Shown here piece by piece: positions 51,158-63,466 of a stretch of 64,000 nt of DNA (position 1 is the stretch's first letter; the number at the start of each line of letters is the position of its first letter). The notes under the pieces were generated by a model. That model was not told the origin of the DNA and ran no database searches. It saw only the letters and a list, made by a program, of their open reading frames with translations. Made by a program: the position numbers and the translations under genes. The stretch comes from JAQBQB01 sp963757185 (lineage in GTDB: Bacteria > Gemmatimonadota > Gemmatimonadetes > Gemmatimonadales > Gemmatimonadaceae): positions 372,001 through 436,000 of the forward strand of contig CAVWQI010000005.1 in NCBI GenBank assembly GCA_963757185.1, read 5' to 3'.

Positions 51158-52563
51158 GCGCCACCGCGACTGACCGGGTGTTGCGAACGATTACGCCCAT
51201 TGATGGAACGGTCCTCGTCGAGCGTGCGCTCGCCTCCGACGCCGATGTCGAGGCGACACTCGCGCGTGCCGCGGATGCGCAGCGCCGCTGGGCGCACGTT
51301 CCGGTCGCCGAGCGGGCCGCCATTTGCGCGCGTGCGGTCGACTGGTGTGTCGCGCACGCGGACGAGCTGGCGTCGGAGCTCACGTCGCAGATGGGACGCC
51401 CGATCGCGCACTCGCCCTTTGAGATCACGCGCGGCCTTCAGGAGCGTGCACGCTACATGGCGGGCATCGCCGCCTCCGCGCTCGCCGACATCGAGGTCGA
51501 GCACACTCCCAACTTCCATAAGTTCATCCGGCGTGCGCCCCTCGGCGTCGTGCTCGTGCTGGCGCCGTGGAACTATCCCTGGCTCACGTCGGTGAACGCG
51601 ATCGTCCCCGCGTTGCTGGCCGGCAATGCCGTCATTCTGAAAATGGCGCAGCAGACGCCGCTCGTGGCCGAGCGGTATGCGGAAGCGTTCGCCGCGGCGG
51701 GGTTGCCTGACGGTGTGTTTCAGTACTTGCATGTCGAGCACGATCAGGTGGCACGAATGGTCGGCGACGAGCGAATCGCCTTCGTCGCGTTCACGGGGTC
51801 GGTCGCGGGCGGTCACGCGGTACAGCGCGCGGCCGCCGATCGCTTCATTGGAACGGGACTCGAGCTGGGGGGCAAGGACGCCGCGTACGTGCGCGCCGAC
51901 GTCGCGTTCGACCATGCTGTTGAAAACATCGTCGACGGCGCGTTCTTCAACGCGGGGCAGTCGTGTTGCTCCGTGCAGCGGGTCTACGTCGATCGACGCA
52001 TCCACGATCGCTTCGTCGACGCGGCGGTTGCGCTGACGAATACCTATGTGCTCGGCGATCCGCGCGATCCGGCGACGACAATCGGACCGATGGTGCGGCG
52101 GGACGCCGCCGATTCCGTCCGTGGCCAAGTCGGAGACGCGATCCGGTCGGGCGCGAAGGCGCCGATCGATCGCGCCCGGTTCGCGGCGGAGAAACCAGGC
52201 ACGGCTTACTTGGCTCCGGTAATTCTCACGAACGTGAACCACGAGATGCGCGTGATGCGCGAGGAGACGTTCGGCCCGGTGATGACGGTCATGCCTGTCG
52301 ACGGAGACGACGAAGCGGTCCGTCTCATCAACGACAGCCGCTACGGTCTCACATCGTCCGTGTGGACGACGGATGCGGATGCCGCCCTGGACATCGGCGA
52401 TCGCATCGAAACGGGAACGTGGTACATGAATCGGTGCGATTATCTGGACCCGGCGCTCGCGTGGACGGGCGTCAAGGATTCCGGCCGAGGATGTACACTC
52501 TCGCGACTCGGCGTCGAGACGTTCACGCGACCGAAGTCGTTCCATCTGCGACTCGCCACCTGA
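51154..52563 (+). CDS. Aldehyde dehydrogenase (succinate-semialdehyde-type)
   Basis: The 469-aa protein has the ALDH order: APWNYPW with the oxyanion Asn, a Lys in VILKMAQQTP, the general base Glu in GTGLELGGKDAAYV, and the nucleophile Cys in NAGQSCCSVQR, followed by EETFGPV. Its start overlaps the SDR stop. The substrate is probably a small aldehyde formed by the SDR. The amidotransferase follows after 23 bases. Confidence 0.93.
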   Translation: MSATATDRVLRTITPIDGTVLVERALASDADVEATLARAADAQRRWAHVPVAERAAICARAVDWCVAHADELASELTSQMGRPIAHSPFEITRGLQERARYMAGIAASALADIEVEHTPNFHKFIRRAPLGVVLVLAPWNYPWLTSVNAIVPALLAGNAVILKMAQQTPLVAERYAEAFAAAGLPDGVFQYLHVEHDQVARMVGDERIAFVAFTGSVAGGHAVQRAAADRFIGTGLELGGKDAAYVRADVAFDHAVENIVDGAFFNAGQSCCSVQRVYVDRRIHDRFVDAAVALTNTYVLGDPRDPATTIGPMVRRDAADSVRGQVGDAIRSGAKAPIDRARFAAEKPGTAYLAPVILTNVNHEMRVMREETFGPVMTVMPVDGDDEAVRLINDSRYGLTSSVWTTDADAALDIGDRIETGTWYMNRCDYLDPALAWTGVKDSGRGCTLSRLGVETFTRPKSFHLRLAT

Positions 52564-52586
52564 GCCGTGGGAGAGAGGCAAACAAC

Positions 52587-53297
52587 GTGCATCTAGGCCT
52601 GCTCGCATGCGACGAAGTCGCCGATCGCTTTCGCCATGTCGCGGGCGGCTATCAGCAGATGTTCGAGCGCCTGCTGTCGCCGCACGTTCCGGACATGCGC
52701 GTCACGCGTTTCGACCTGCAAGCGGGACAGCTGCCCGCTGATGCGCGGCTGTGCGACGCGTGGATCACGACCGGATCGCGCGCGTCTGTATACGACGACG
52801 CGGCGTGGATTCGCGCGGCGGAGGCGTTCATCGCGAAAGTCGCCGACTCCGATCGTCCTTTCGTCGGCATCTGCTTCGGGCATCAGCTCCTCGCGCGAAC
52901 GCTCGGCGCTGAAGTGAAGCGAGCGGCCGGTGGGTGGGGCGTGGGCGTGCTGCCGATGACCGTCCTCCACAAAGAGGATTGGATGACGCCGGCACGCTCC
53001 ATTGTGCGCCTGCAATACATGCACGCCGACCAGGTCACGGCGCCGCCTGACGGAGCGACGTTGCTCGGCGAGGCGCCGCATTGTCCCGTGGCGATGTTCC
53101 AGCATGGTGCCCGTCTCCTTGGGATCGAGGCGCATCCCGAGTTTCCGGCGGCGTACGCGCGTGCGCTCATCGAGGATCGGCGCGCGCGGATCGGTGACCG
53201 GACGGCCGAGGGCGCGCTGGCGAGAGTCGACGAGCAAGCGGATTCCGACGTCGTCGGCGCCTGGATCGCGCGCTTTGTCGGCGCGGCGCTTTCATAG
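52587..53297 (+). CDS. Class I glutamine amidotransferase-like hydrolase
   Basis: The GTG at 52587 has GAGAGG about 8 bases upstream and gives 236 aa starting MHLGLLACDEVADRF. The catalytic Cys lies in GICFGHQLLARTLG and the His/Glu pair in IEAHPEF, the class I amidotransferase triad. The pattern (GICFGHQ rather than GICRGxQ) is closer to GMP-synthase-like amidotransferases than to PuuD peptidases. In context it may hydrolyse the gamma-glutamyl amide bond at the end of the pathway. It is the last gene of the run. Confidence 0.9.
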   Translation: MHLGLLACDEVADRFRHVAGGYQQMFERLLSPHVPDMRVTRFDLQAGQLPADARLCDAWITTGSRASVYDDAAWIRAAEAFIAKVADSDRPFVGICFGHQLLARTLGAEVKRAAGGWGVGVLPMTVLHKEDWMTPARSIVRLQYMHADQVTAPPDGATLLGEAPHCPVAMFQHGARLLGIEAHPEFPAAYARALIEDRRARIGDRTAEGALARVDEQADSDVVGAWIARFVGAALS

Positions 53298-53380
53298 CAC
53301 AGGCGTTGGGGGTGGTCGGAGGGACGGTGTCCTTTGCATAGTGGTTTGGTCTGACGTCCATCCTCCGGCCGGATCGTCCA

Positions 53381-55864
53381 TTGCGTGCATCAGTTTCTCG
53401 GCAGGTTCGCGTCGCCGCCCGCTATCTGCGGTTGAGTCCCGGGTTCTCCGTCGCGGTCGTGCTGACGCTCGGCCTGGCAATCGGCGCTAGCACGGTCGTC
53501 GTGTCCGCCGTTGACGCGGTGCTGCTCCATCCGCTTCCCGTTTCGCACCTCGATCGGCTCGTCGCGCTCGGGCACCGCAACCCGGTGCTCGATAGCCACG
53601 GCGGCCTCCAGGCGGCAGAGGTGTTTTCGCTCGAGGACCGCCATGATCTATTCGACGCGCTCGCCGGCTACCGCTCGGTCAGCCTGAACCTCACGGGATC
53701 CGGCGAACCGCGGCATGTCTCGGCGGTCACGACAACTGGTGATTTCTTCGACGTTTTCGGCATTCACCCGTTCGCCGGTAGGTTCTACGATCGCAAGGAG
53801 GAACGGAGCCAAGCCACGAGCGTCGTAGTGCTGAGTTATGGTCTGTGGCGCGATCTGACCGGAGCCGACCCGCACGCAATCGGCCGGACGCTTCAGCTCA
53901 ACGACTCCAGTTACACGATCATCGGCGTCGCTCCGCCGAGATTCGAGTATCCGCTCGGCGCCCAGCTCTGGACGCCGAAGACGCTCGACATCTTTCTCAA
54001 TCGGCGAGCGTCCGACACGTTCCTATACGCGGGCGCGGTGGTGCCGACGATCGCTCGAATGCGGCCGGACATGACGCTGCCTCGTCTCGAGAGCGAGCTG
54101 ACCGCGTCGATGCGAGAGTGGGCCGCGCGCAAGCCGCAGTACTACACGATGCGCCCGACGAGGCCGATCGAGGCGCGCAGCTTCATGACGTCGTGGAGCG
54201 GCGAGCTTCGATCGATTCTCCTTCTCCTGATCGGGGCCGTGGTACTCGTTCTCGCCATCGCCTGCGCCAACGTCGGCAGCCTCCTTCTCCTTCGCACCAC
54301 CGGCCGAGCGCGCGAGATCGCCGTGCGCATGGCTCTCGGCGGCAGCCGCGCCGCAATCGTTCGGCAGCTCGGATACGAGACACTCACTCTGGTTGTCCTT
54401 GGTGGGCTGCTCGGCATCCTCATTGCCAATGCGTCGATAGCGGCCGTCGGTCGCCTCGTCGTGGAGCGCGTGCCGGAGCTCGGGCCGATTCGCGTCGACC
54501 CGTTCGTTCTCGGCTGCGCGGCGGGTGTCATGGTCTTGGCCGCCGCGGCGTGCAGCCTCGGCCCGGCTCTTCGCGCGGCGAAGGCAGATCCGCGCGACGT
54601 CTTTGGTGCGATCAGCGCGCGAGGACAGTCGGCTGGTGTCGGTCGCAGCCGGTTCCTCCGAGCTGCCGTGGTCGTACAAATCGCGATGGCCCTGATGTTG
54701 TCGCTCGGCTGCGCGCTCGCCGTTCGCAGCGTCGTGCGGCTGCTCGCCGTCAATCCGGGATTCGATCCATCGCACGTGGTTACCGCGCAAATTCTGCTTC
54801 CCTTCTCGCGGTATCCGGATACCGCGCTGGCCGGTGCGGTACGGTCGCTGGCGCTTCATGAACATCTCCTCGGCGAGCTGCGAGGGTCGCCCGGCATCGA
54901 GGCGGCGAGCACCGTGGACATCATACCGTTCGGATACGGCGGCGCGCTCGAGGCCGCGATGCACCGTGTGCAGACGACGTCGCAGATCACGACGGATACA
55001 CGGAACGCCGTCGCAGCGGATCTGTGGGACGTGGACGTCGACTACTTCCGCGTAATGAGGATTCCCTTCCTCGCCGGTCACGGGTTCACGGGTCAGGAGC
55101 AGGAGAACCAGGTCCGCGCCTATCCGAAGCAGCTTCAATTCAGTGTGGTGATCGACCAAACGCTCGCCCGGCGGCTATTTCCGGGACAGAGCGCCGTCGG
55201 CAAGATCATGGGACCGTGGGCACCGGGGTATCGCATCGTCGGCGTCGTCGGCTCGGTGAAGCAGTCCGATCTGAGCACACCATTCGACGACGGGGCGATC
55301 TATTTCCCCGTCGCTGCTACACAAAACCAGCAGACGATCGTCGTACGAACGGATCTTCCAATCGGAACGGCCGCGGCGCTCATTCGTCACGCGGTGCACG
55401 ACGCTGACGCCGAGCTCGCTGTGTTCGATGTCGAACCGCTGGCGACCTTGGTGTCTCGCTCCGCCGGTCCACGGGAAATCGCGTCGTGGCTCCTCGTCGG
55501 ATTCGCGGTCCTCTCGCTCGCGCTCGCGTTGCTGGGCATCTACGCCGTGTTGAGTTACGCCACGAGTCAGCGCCGAAAGGAGATCGCGATCCGGCTGGCG
55601 CTCGGCGCGCAGCCGAGCGAGTTGCTGGGAAGTGTCATGCGGGGCGCGTGGACCCTGACGACGATCGGCATCGTCAGCGGCGGGATTGGATTTCTGGTGC
55701 TCCAACGCGGCCTCGCTGCGATCACCTACCGCGTCGACGCGACTGATCCGGTGGCGATTGCCTCGGTGGCGCTGCTCGTCGCCGCGACCGCGACGATCGC
55801 GTCGCTGCCCGCCGGAATTCGCGCGGCGCGGATCGATCCCGTCGAGTCTCTGAAGGCCGACTAG
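53381..55864 (+). CDS. Orphan MacB/FtsX-type ABC permease (ADOP family), third copy
   Basis: A TTG at 53381 gives 827 aa starting MRASVSRQVRVAARYLRLSPGF; the start is uncertain. ADOP features are clear: LTLGLAIGASTVVVSAVDAVLLHPLPV, CANVGSLLLLRTTGRAREIAVRMALGGSR and a C-terminal block with AVLSYATSQRRKEIAIRLALGAQ, ending AARIDPVESLKAD. It lacks a PadR neighbour and an ATPase domain. It follows the amidotransferase gene after 83 bases. Confidence 0.88.
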   Translation: MRASVSRQVRVAARYLRLSPGFSVAVVLTLGLAIGASTVVVSAVDAVLLHPLPVSHLDRLVALGHRNPVLDSHGGLQAAEVFSLEDRHDLFDALAGYRSVSLNLTGSGEPRHVSAVTTTGDFFDVFGIHPFAGRFYDRKEERSQATSVVVLSYGLWRDLTGADPHAIGRTLQLNDSSYTIIGVAPPRFEYPLGAQLWTPKTLDIFLNRRASDTFLYAGAVVPTIARMRPDMTLPRLESELTASMREWAARKPQYYTMRPTRPIEARSFMTSWSGELRSILLLLIGAVVLVLAIACANVGSLLLLRTTGRAREIAVRMALGGSRAAIVRQLGYETLTLVVLGGLLGILIANASIAAVGRLVVERVPELGPIRVDPFVLGCAAGVMVLAAAACSLGPALRAAKADPRDVFGAISARGQSAGVGRSRFLRAAVVVQIAMALMLSLGCALAVRSVVRLLAVNPGFDPSHVVTAQILLPFSRYPDTALAGAVRSLALHEHLLGELRGSPGIEAASTVDIIPFGYGGALEAAMHRVQTTSQITTDTRNAVAADLWDVDVDYFRVMRIPFLAGHGFTGQEQENQVRAYPKQLQFSVVIDQTLARRLFPGQSAVGKIMGPWAPGYRIVGVVGSVKQSDLSTPFDDGAIYFPVAATQNQQTIVVRTDLPIGTAAALIRHAVHDADAELAVFDVEPLATLVSRSAGPREIASWLLVGFAVLSLALALLGIYAVLSYATSQRRKEIAIRLALGAQPSELLGSVMRGAWTLTTIGIVSGGIGFLVLQRGLAAITYRVDATDPVAIASVALLVAATATIASLPAGIRAARIDPVESLKAD

Positions 55865-55894
55865 GAGACACTGCGTTCAGCGGCATCGCGCCCG

Positions 55895-56326
55895 CTAGGG
55901 CGCGACGTATACGTCTGTTTGTACGGGGCTCCCGACCCCGAGGTGAGCGCGCAGCGTGAGCGTGTCACCGGAGATCGTCGCCGTGTCGACAGCAAAGGCG
56001 ATCAACGGAGACAGCGACACGACGTTTCCGCTCTGCGTCGCACGCCACGTTCCGAGAGTAACGACGCCGGTCGCCGGCATACCGTTCGTACCCGGCGTGT
56101 GCCTGTACAGGTCGACAAGAACGGTGTCACCGCCGAGCCGTCTCACCCGGCCGCTGTCGGTGACCTCACCGTCGGTGCTCGTGAAAGGAACGGACGCTCC
56201 ATCGATCGATCTTAGATGGTACACGGGCGCCAGCGTAACGGCCGAGCCGACCCCGGTGGTGTCAGAACAGCCCGCGATCGCGACGCAGGCGGCAAGAATC
56301 AGGAGATGGAAGGTTCTCGTTGTCAT
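55895..56326 (-). CDS. Small secreted lipoprotein of unknown function
   Basis: The 143-aa protein has a signal peptide with lipobox AIAGCSD, so it should be lipid-anchored outside the inner membrane. The mature part is beta-rich: VYHLRSIDGASVPF, GGDTVLVDLYRHTP and GDTLTLRAHLG. This pattern recurs in small lipoproteins of this bacterial group; no activity is known to me. It is convergent with the ADOP permease. Confidence 0.78.
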   Translation of the reverse strand: MTTRTFHLLILAACVAIAGCSDTTGVGSAVTLAPVYHLRSIDGASVPFTSTDGEVTDSGRVRRLGGDTVLVDLYRHTPGTNGMPATGVVTLGTWRATQSGNVVSLSPLIAFAVDTATISGDTLTLRAHLGVGSPVQTDVYVAP

Positions 56327-56513
56327 GCGCGTCCGGGTCTGGTCCGTCCGCGTGCGCCAGGTTGTTCAGAGCGAATCTTCGCGGGAAGGTTACGCGCCCT
56401 ACACCTGGGCGAGAGGATTGTTCGCCCGGTCGTGTCACCAAGCCGTAAGGGACGCTCGCTACTGTGCAAGGCGTCCATCACGACGTTGGTACGCCAGCTA
56501 CCCCGACCATCTG

Positions 56514-58963
56514 ATGCACCGTTCCACGATCGGCCGCCTCGACCGGCTCGCCGGTCTTTTCCTCAGCATTCTCGTTCCGCTCGCCACTTTCCAGGCGCAG
56601 TCGACCGCCCCCGGAAGTAGCATCCGCGGACGCGTCGTGCATGCCGTATCCGGCGCCGCCATCGGCGCGGCCACCGTCGACGTATCCAACGCCGCCACCC
56701 GCGCGCCCGCGGCGCGCGTGACTACCGATGCCAACGGCGCGTTCCGCGTATCGATCGCGAGATCCGGCCAGTATCGCGTGGTGGTTCGGGCGTTCGGATT
56801 CGCGCCGAAAATCCTGCCGGTCGTCGAGATCAGTACGGCGCGGCCTGACGTCGACGTCGGCGTGGTCGCGCTCGCCGAGATCCCGATGCAGCTCCAGAAG
56901 CAGTCGGTCACCGCGCAGCGCGACGAGGTGCAGATCCAGCCGGATCGCACGACCTTCGTCGTGCGCGACATGCCGACCACCAAGGGAGGCACGGCGCTCG
57001 ACGTGTTACGCAACCTGCCGTCGGTCGACGTCGACATCGACAACAACGTCAGTCTTCGGGGCGACCCGGGCGTCGTCATCCAGATCAACGGCCGACCCAG
57101 CCCCCTCAAGGCGGGGCAGCTCGGCACCTTTCTCGCGCAGGTGCCGGCCGACGTGGTCGATCACGTGGAGATCATTCCCAATCCGTCGGCGCGCGACGAC
57201 GCCGACGGTGTCGCCGGGATCATCAACATCGTGCTCCGGCAGAAGGCCGACGCCGGCACGAGCGGCGGCGTCACCGCCGGCGCCGGCACCACGGGACACA
57301 TCGACACCGGCATCAACGGCGGCTGGCAAAGCGGCCCGATCTCGGCGTACGGCAGCTACTCGCTCCTGCGCGACAACAGCCCGCGGTACGACGCCGTCTT
57401 CCGCCAGGATTTGTTCGACACGCCGCTCACCTATCTCCAGGAGAGCGGGACGCGCACGCAGATCCCGCTGATAAACACGGTCACCGGCACCGCGACCTAT
57501 CAGCCGAGCGACCACGACGAGCTTTCCGCCGACGGCTTGTACAGCCAGCGTCGCGAGTGGGAAACGTACGGCATCATCTACCACACCCTCGATAGGTCGC
57601 TGGCCCTCACCAATCTCACCGACAGGCACTCCCGCGACGTCAATCACGAGGGGAGCGCCGAGGCCGCGATGAACTACAAGCACGACTTCGCGGCGAAGGG
57701 GCACAAGCTGTCGAGCGAGCTCCGATTCGACGAGCACTTCGAGGGCGGGCCCACGGATATCCTCGACCAGTCGCTCTGGCCGAGAGCGCGCCGCCGACGA
57801 CGACGCTTCAGCAGACGCGCACTGTGTGGACTCACTCGAGTGGAACGTCGCTCAAGCTCGACTACGTGCAGCCATTCGCCGCAGGTTGGCGGTTGGAAAC
57901 GGGGTACAAGGGCTTCTTCCAGCGCATTCGTACCACGCAGGACGTTCAGAACTTCGACGCCGCGCAGTCGACGATGCTCACCGACACGACGCAGACGAGC
58001 GACTTCTCGTACGACGAGCTGGTGCACGACGCGTATGCGATGCTCGTCGCGAAAGTCGGCCGCGTGCAGTTCCAGGGCGGGCTTCGTGCCGAACACGCCG
58101 GCACGACGTTCGACCTGCGCAATCGCGATCAGCGATACGACAACCCGTACAACAGCCTCTTCCCGAGCGGGCTCGTGGCGTTTGCGCTCGACGACGCGCA
58201 CCAGCTCAAGCTGTCGTACTCCACGCGGATCCGCCGCCCCGACGATCCGGATCTGCTCGATCCTACGCCGCACGCGCTCGACGCGCTGAACATCTCCGTC
58301 GGCAACCCGTTCCTCCGGCCGGAGTACATCCGTGCCTTCGAGTTGGGGCTTCAGCGCACCGGGGAGCGCGTGACCATGCAGCTGACGCCCTTCTACCGGC
58401 ATTCCCTCGACGCCGTGCGGAGCATTCGCACGATCGACTCGGCCGGCGTCACGACGCGGACCTACGCCAACATCGCCTCGAGCGACGCCGTCGGCACCGA
58501 CGCCACGGTCTCGCTGACTGGGGGCCGGGTCAGCGGATTCATTGGCGGTAGCGCGTTTCACCAGCGAAGCAACGCCGGCAATCTCGATCCGTCTCTGTCG
58601 GCGAGCACGTTCGGCTGGAGCGTCCGTACGAATACCGCGTTCCGTATCTCGCGCAGGATTGATGCGCAGGCGCTCGTGTCGTACGTCGGGCGGACGACGA
58701 TCGAGCAAGGTTGGAACGCGGCGCGCACACGCGTCAGCCTCGGCGTCCGGGACAAGCTCCTCGCCGACCGCCTCAGTCTTACGTTGCGCGTGATCGATCC
58801 GTTCAGAACCGCGCGCGAGCGTTCGGCCACGCTCGACCCGGAGTTCACGCAGATCAACGACCGCACGCGCGCCATTCGCGGCGTGCAGCTCAGCGCAACG
58901 TGGACGTTCGGCCGGCCACGCAAGAAGGGGGACGAAGAGATCGTGGCTCCAAACGGGCAGTAG
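56514..58963 (+). pseudogene. TonB-dependent receptor / outer-membrane beta-barrel with a frameshift
   Basis: The ATG at 56514 opens a signal peptide (LFLSILVPLATFQAQ). A carboxypeptidase regulatory-like domain follows (SSIRGRVVHAVSGAAIGAATV), then a plug domain (GTALDVLRNLPSVDVDIDNNVSLRG, VEIIPNPSARDDADGVAGIINIVL). The barrel starts and then breaks at about 57775: the expected frame resumes in another register from AESAPPTTTLQQT onward to the end at 58963. The change is either two extra bases in CTCTGG or one missing base. Repaired, it is about 815 aa and resembles the OMP_b-brl_3-type receptor group. It may be decayed or a sequence error. The substrate is unknown. Confidence 0.8.
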
Positions 58964-59041
58964 CCTACGCGGAAACCGACGCAGTCTCGATTCGCTTGGC
59001 TGCACCCGCGAGCGTACCTCGGCGTCCATGGCATCGTCGGG

Positions 59042-59768
59042 TTGGCTCTCTCGGCCGCTTGCGCATGGGCGTTCTTCGCCATCGCCGACGAGTTTTCCGA
59101 GAAGGGCTCGCTCGCGCGCCTCGACACGTTCGTGACGACGTGGCTGCAGGTGCACGGCACGGAGAGGGGCGAGTCGATCTTCGTCGGCGTCAGCTACCTG
59201 GGCTCGGAGGTATTGATCGCCCTCCTCGTGATCGTCGGCGTCGTTCTCGTCGCGCGACGCGACTGGCGGCATGTCGTCATGCTTGCGGTCACGTGCGGCG
59301 GCGGCGAGGTGCTCAACGCGGCGCTCAAGGCGATCTATCATCGTGCACGGCCGACGTACGCCGCGGAATTCAACCCGGCGTCGTGGAGCTTCCCCAGCGG
59401 CCACGCGATGGATTCGCTGATCGTCTACGGGCTGTTCGCCTACTGGCTCTCGCGACAGAAGCGCGTGGCGCGCGTGCCACTCTTCGCCGGCGCTGTGCTG
59501 ATCGTCGGCGTCCATCGGCTACGCGCGCATCTACCTCGGCGTTCACTATCTGAGCGACGTGATCGCCGGCTATTGCGCGGGCCTGGTCTGGCTGATGGTT
59601 TGCGTAACCGGGTATGAATTCGCCGAGTCGCGGCGAGTCGGGCCCTCCGGACCTGACGAAGCCCCGAAGACGCCGAACCAAAGAGCAGAAGCGCGGATCC
59701 ACGAGGGAACCGGCCTCTCGAGGTCCTCTCCGCAAGACTGGCCATCGCGGCGATTCGCGGTACAATAA
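59042..59768 (+). pseudogene. PAP2-family phosphatase with a frameshift
   Basis: The reading frame runs without a stop from 58964, just after the receptor gene; a TTG at 59042 is the first plausible start, but the conserved N-terminal part (YLGVHGIVGLALS) begins before it. The PAP2 motifs KAIYHRARP and SFPSGHAMDSL are intact. At about 59512 one extra C shifts the frame; the expected continuation, ARIYLGVHYLSDVIAGYCAG, which holds the third motif, is in the next frame. Several membrane helices are visible. The family acts on lipid phosphates. A Ser/Thr kinase gene starts 8 bases after the end. Confidence 0.75.
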
Positions 59769-59776
59769 GCCGCGCG

Positions 59777-62464
<2,688 letters not shown>

Positions 62465-62500
62465 CGGACTACATTGGCGCCCGTTGCCTTGACGACTGCG

Positions 62501-62830
62501 TCACGGTCCCGCCGGCGCATTGCCGCCGTGAAACCGTCCGAACGAACGCGCCGCCATCACACCCATCAGCAGAACGCCCGCGCCCAGGGCAACGACGTGA
62601 TCCGCCTCGCGCAGATCGAACTTTCCCACCCGGGCGGTCAGCAGGTAGGCAATGACGAAGTTCGCAAACCCCCACAGCACGTTCACGGTCGAGGATGACA
62701 GACCTTCGCCCGGCGGCTTGGCGAACGGGCTCTGAAAGGGCTGCCCCATCATGCCGCTGACGAAATGCGGAACGGCGTTTGCCAGAAATGCGCCGCCGAA
62801 CAGATAGGATACGTCGTGAAGCCAATTCAT
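62501..62830 (-). CDS. Small conserved membrane protein (109 aa)
   Basis: Three to four membrane helices are visible. The first part is strongly patterned: YLFGGAFLANAVPHFVSGMMGQPFQSPFAKPPGEGLSSSTVNVLWGFANFVIAYLL. This FVSGxxGxPFQSPFAKPPGxGLSS motif recurs in small uncharacterised membrane proteins of several phyla. Function is unknown. It follows the isochorismatase-like gene by 25 bases on the same strand. Confidence 0.78.
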   Translation of the reverse strand: MNWLHDVSYLFGGAFLANAVPHFVSGMMGQPFQSPFAKPPGEGLSSSTVNVLWGFANFVIAYLLTARVGKFDLREADHVVALGAGVLLMGVMAARSFGRFHGGNAPAGP

Positions 62831-62855
62831 GATCAGGCGCTCCTTTCCAGGAAGA

Positions 62856-63392
62856 TCACGCCGACGCGATCCACTCCGCAGCCGTGATCACCGTCGCTTG
62901 CTTCGGGAAGACTTTCTCGAGCAGCACTCGATGCACCTCGGCGTCCAGGTCCGCGCAGAGGTCCGATAGAACGGTCAGCCCGTAATCCTTGTCGGCCGCC
63001 TCGCGGAGCGTCGACAACACGACGCCGCTCGTCGCGATACCGCAGAGCACCAGGTGGCGGATGTCGTTTGTGCGCAACAGCACCTCGAGATCGCTGCCGG
63101 CGAACGCGCTGACGCGCTTCTTCGCCACCACGACGTCGCCGTCGGCGAGCGTCATCACCGGTTGCGCGTCGACCAGGGCCGCCGCGTAGGCGCGGAAGCG
63201 TTCGCTGGCTTCCGGTGCGCCCCGGCGGAATGCGACGACAACGTACACGACGCGTATCCCCTGCGCGTGTGCATGATCGACCGCCGACTTCGCGCGCGCC
63301 AGGTAGGCGCCCTTGTCGCCGATACGGTCGATGATGCCGGGCTGCACGTCCATGACGAGCAGGGCGGTTCGCTGCGTGTTGTCAGTTGGCAT
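62856..63392 (-). CDS. Isochorismatase-like hydrolase lacking the usual nucleophile
   Basis: The 178-aa protein has the alpha/beta fold of the isochorismatase-like family: the Asp in LLVMDVQPGIIDR (Asp15) and the Lys in VVVAKKRVSAFAGSDLE are in place. The motif that usually reads GxxTxxCVxxT is GIATSGVVLST, so Val124 replaces the catalytic Cys. It may be a non-hydrolytic relative or use another mechanism. It is divergent from a MarR-type regulator with a dyad-rich gap between them, so it is probably MarR-controlled. Confidence 0.85.
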   Translation of the reverse strand: MPTDNTQRTALLVMDVQPGIIDRIGDKGAYLARAKSAVDHAHAQGIRVVYVVVAFRRGAPEASERFRAYAAALVDAQPVMTLADGDVVVAKKRVSAFAGSDLEVLLRTNDIRHLVLCGIATSGVVLSTLREAADKDYGLTVLSDLCADLDAEVHRVLLEKVFPKQATVITAAEWIASA

Positions 63393-63419
63393 GCCGAAGA
63401 GCTACAACGCCCCGGCCAT

Positions 63420-63453
63420 ATACACAAGCCACTTGTGCAATCTTCTTGTGTAT
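63420..63453. promoter_or_regulatory. Operator dyads between the isochorismatase-like gene and marR
   Basis: ATACACAAG (63420-63428) and CTTGTGTAT (63445-63453) are perfect inverted repeats 16 bases apart. CACAAG-CCA-CTTGTG (63423-63437) is a second dyad that shares the left arm. The positions suit binding by a MarR-type dimer. Confidence 0.75.
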
Positions 63454-63466
63454 TTATCGTTCGGGC

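Noticed and set aside
57674..59515. 613-codon antisense frame across the receptor and PAP2 genes
   Set aside because: No recognisable domain and typical antisense composition; conserved motifs are on the forward strand in spite of the frameshifts.
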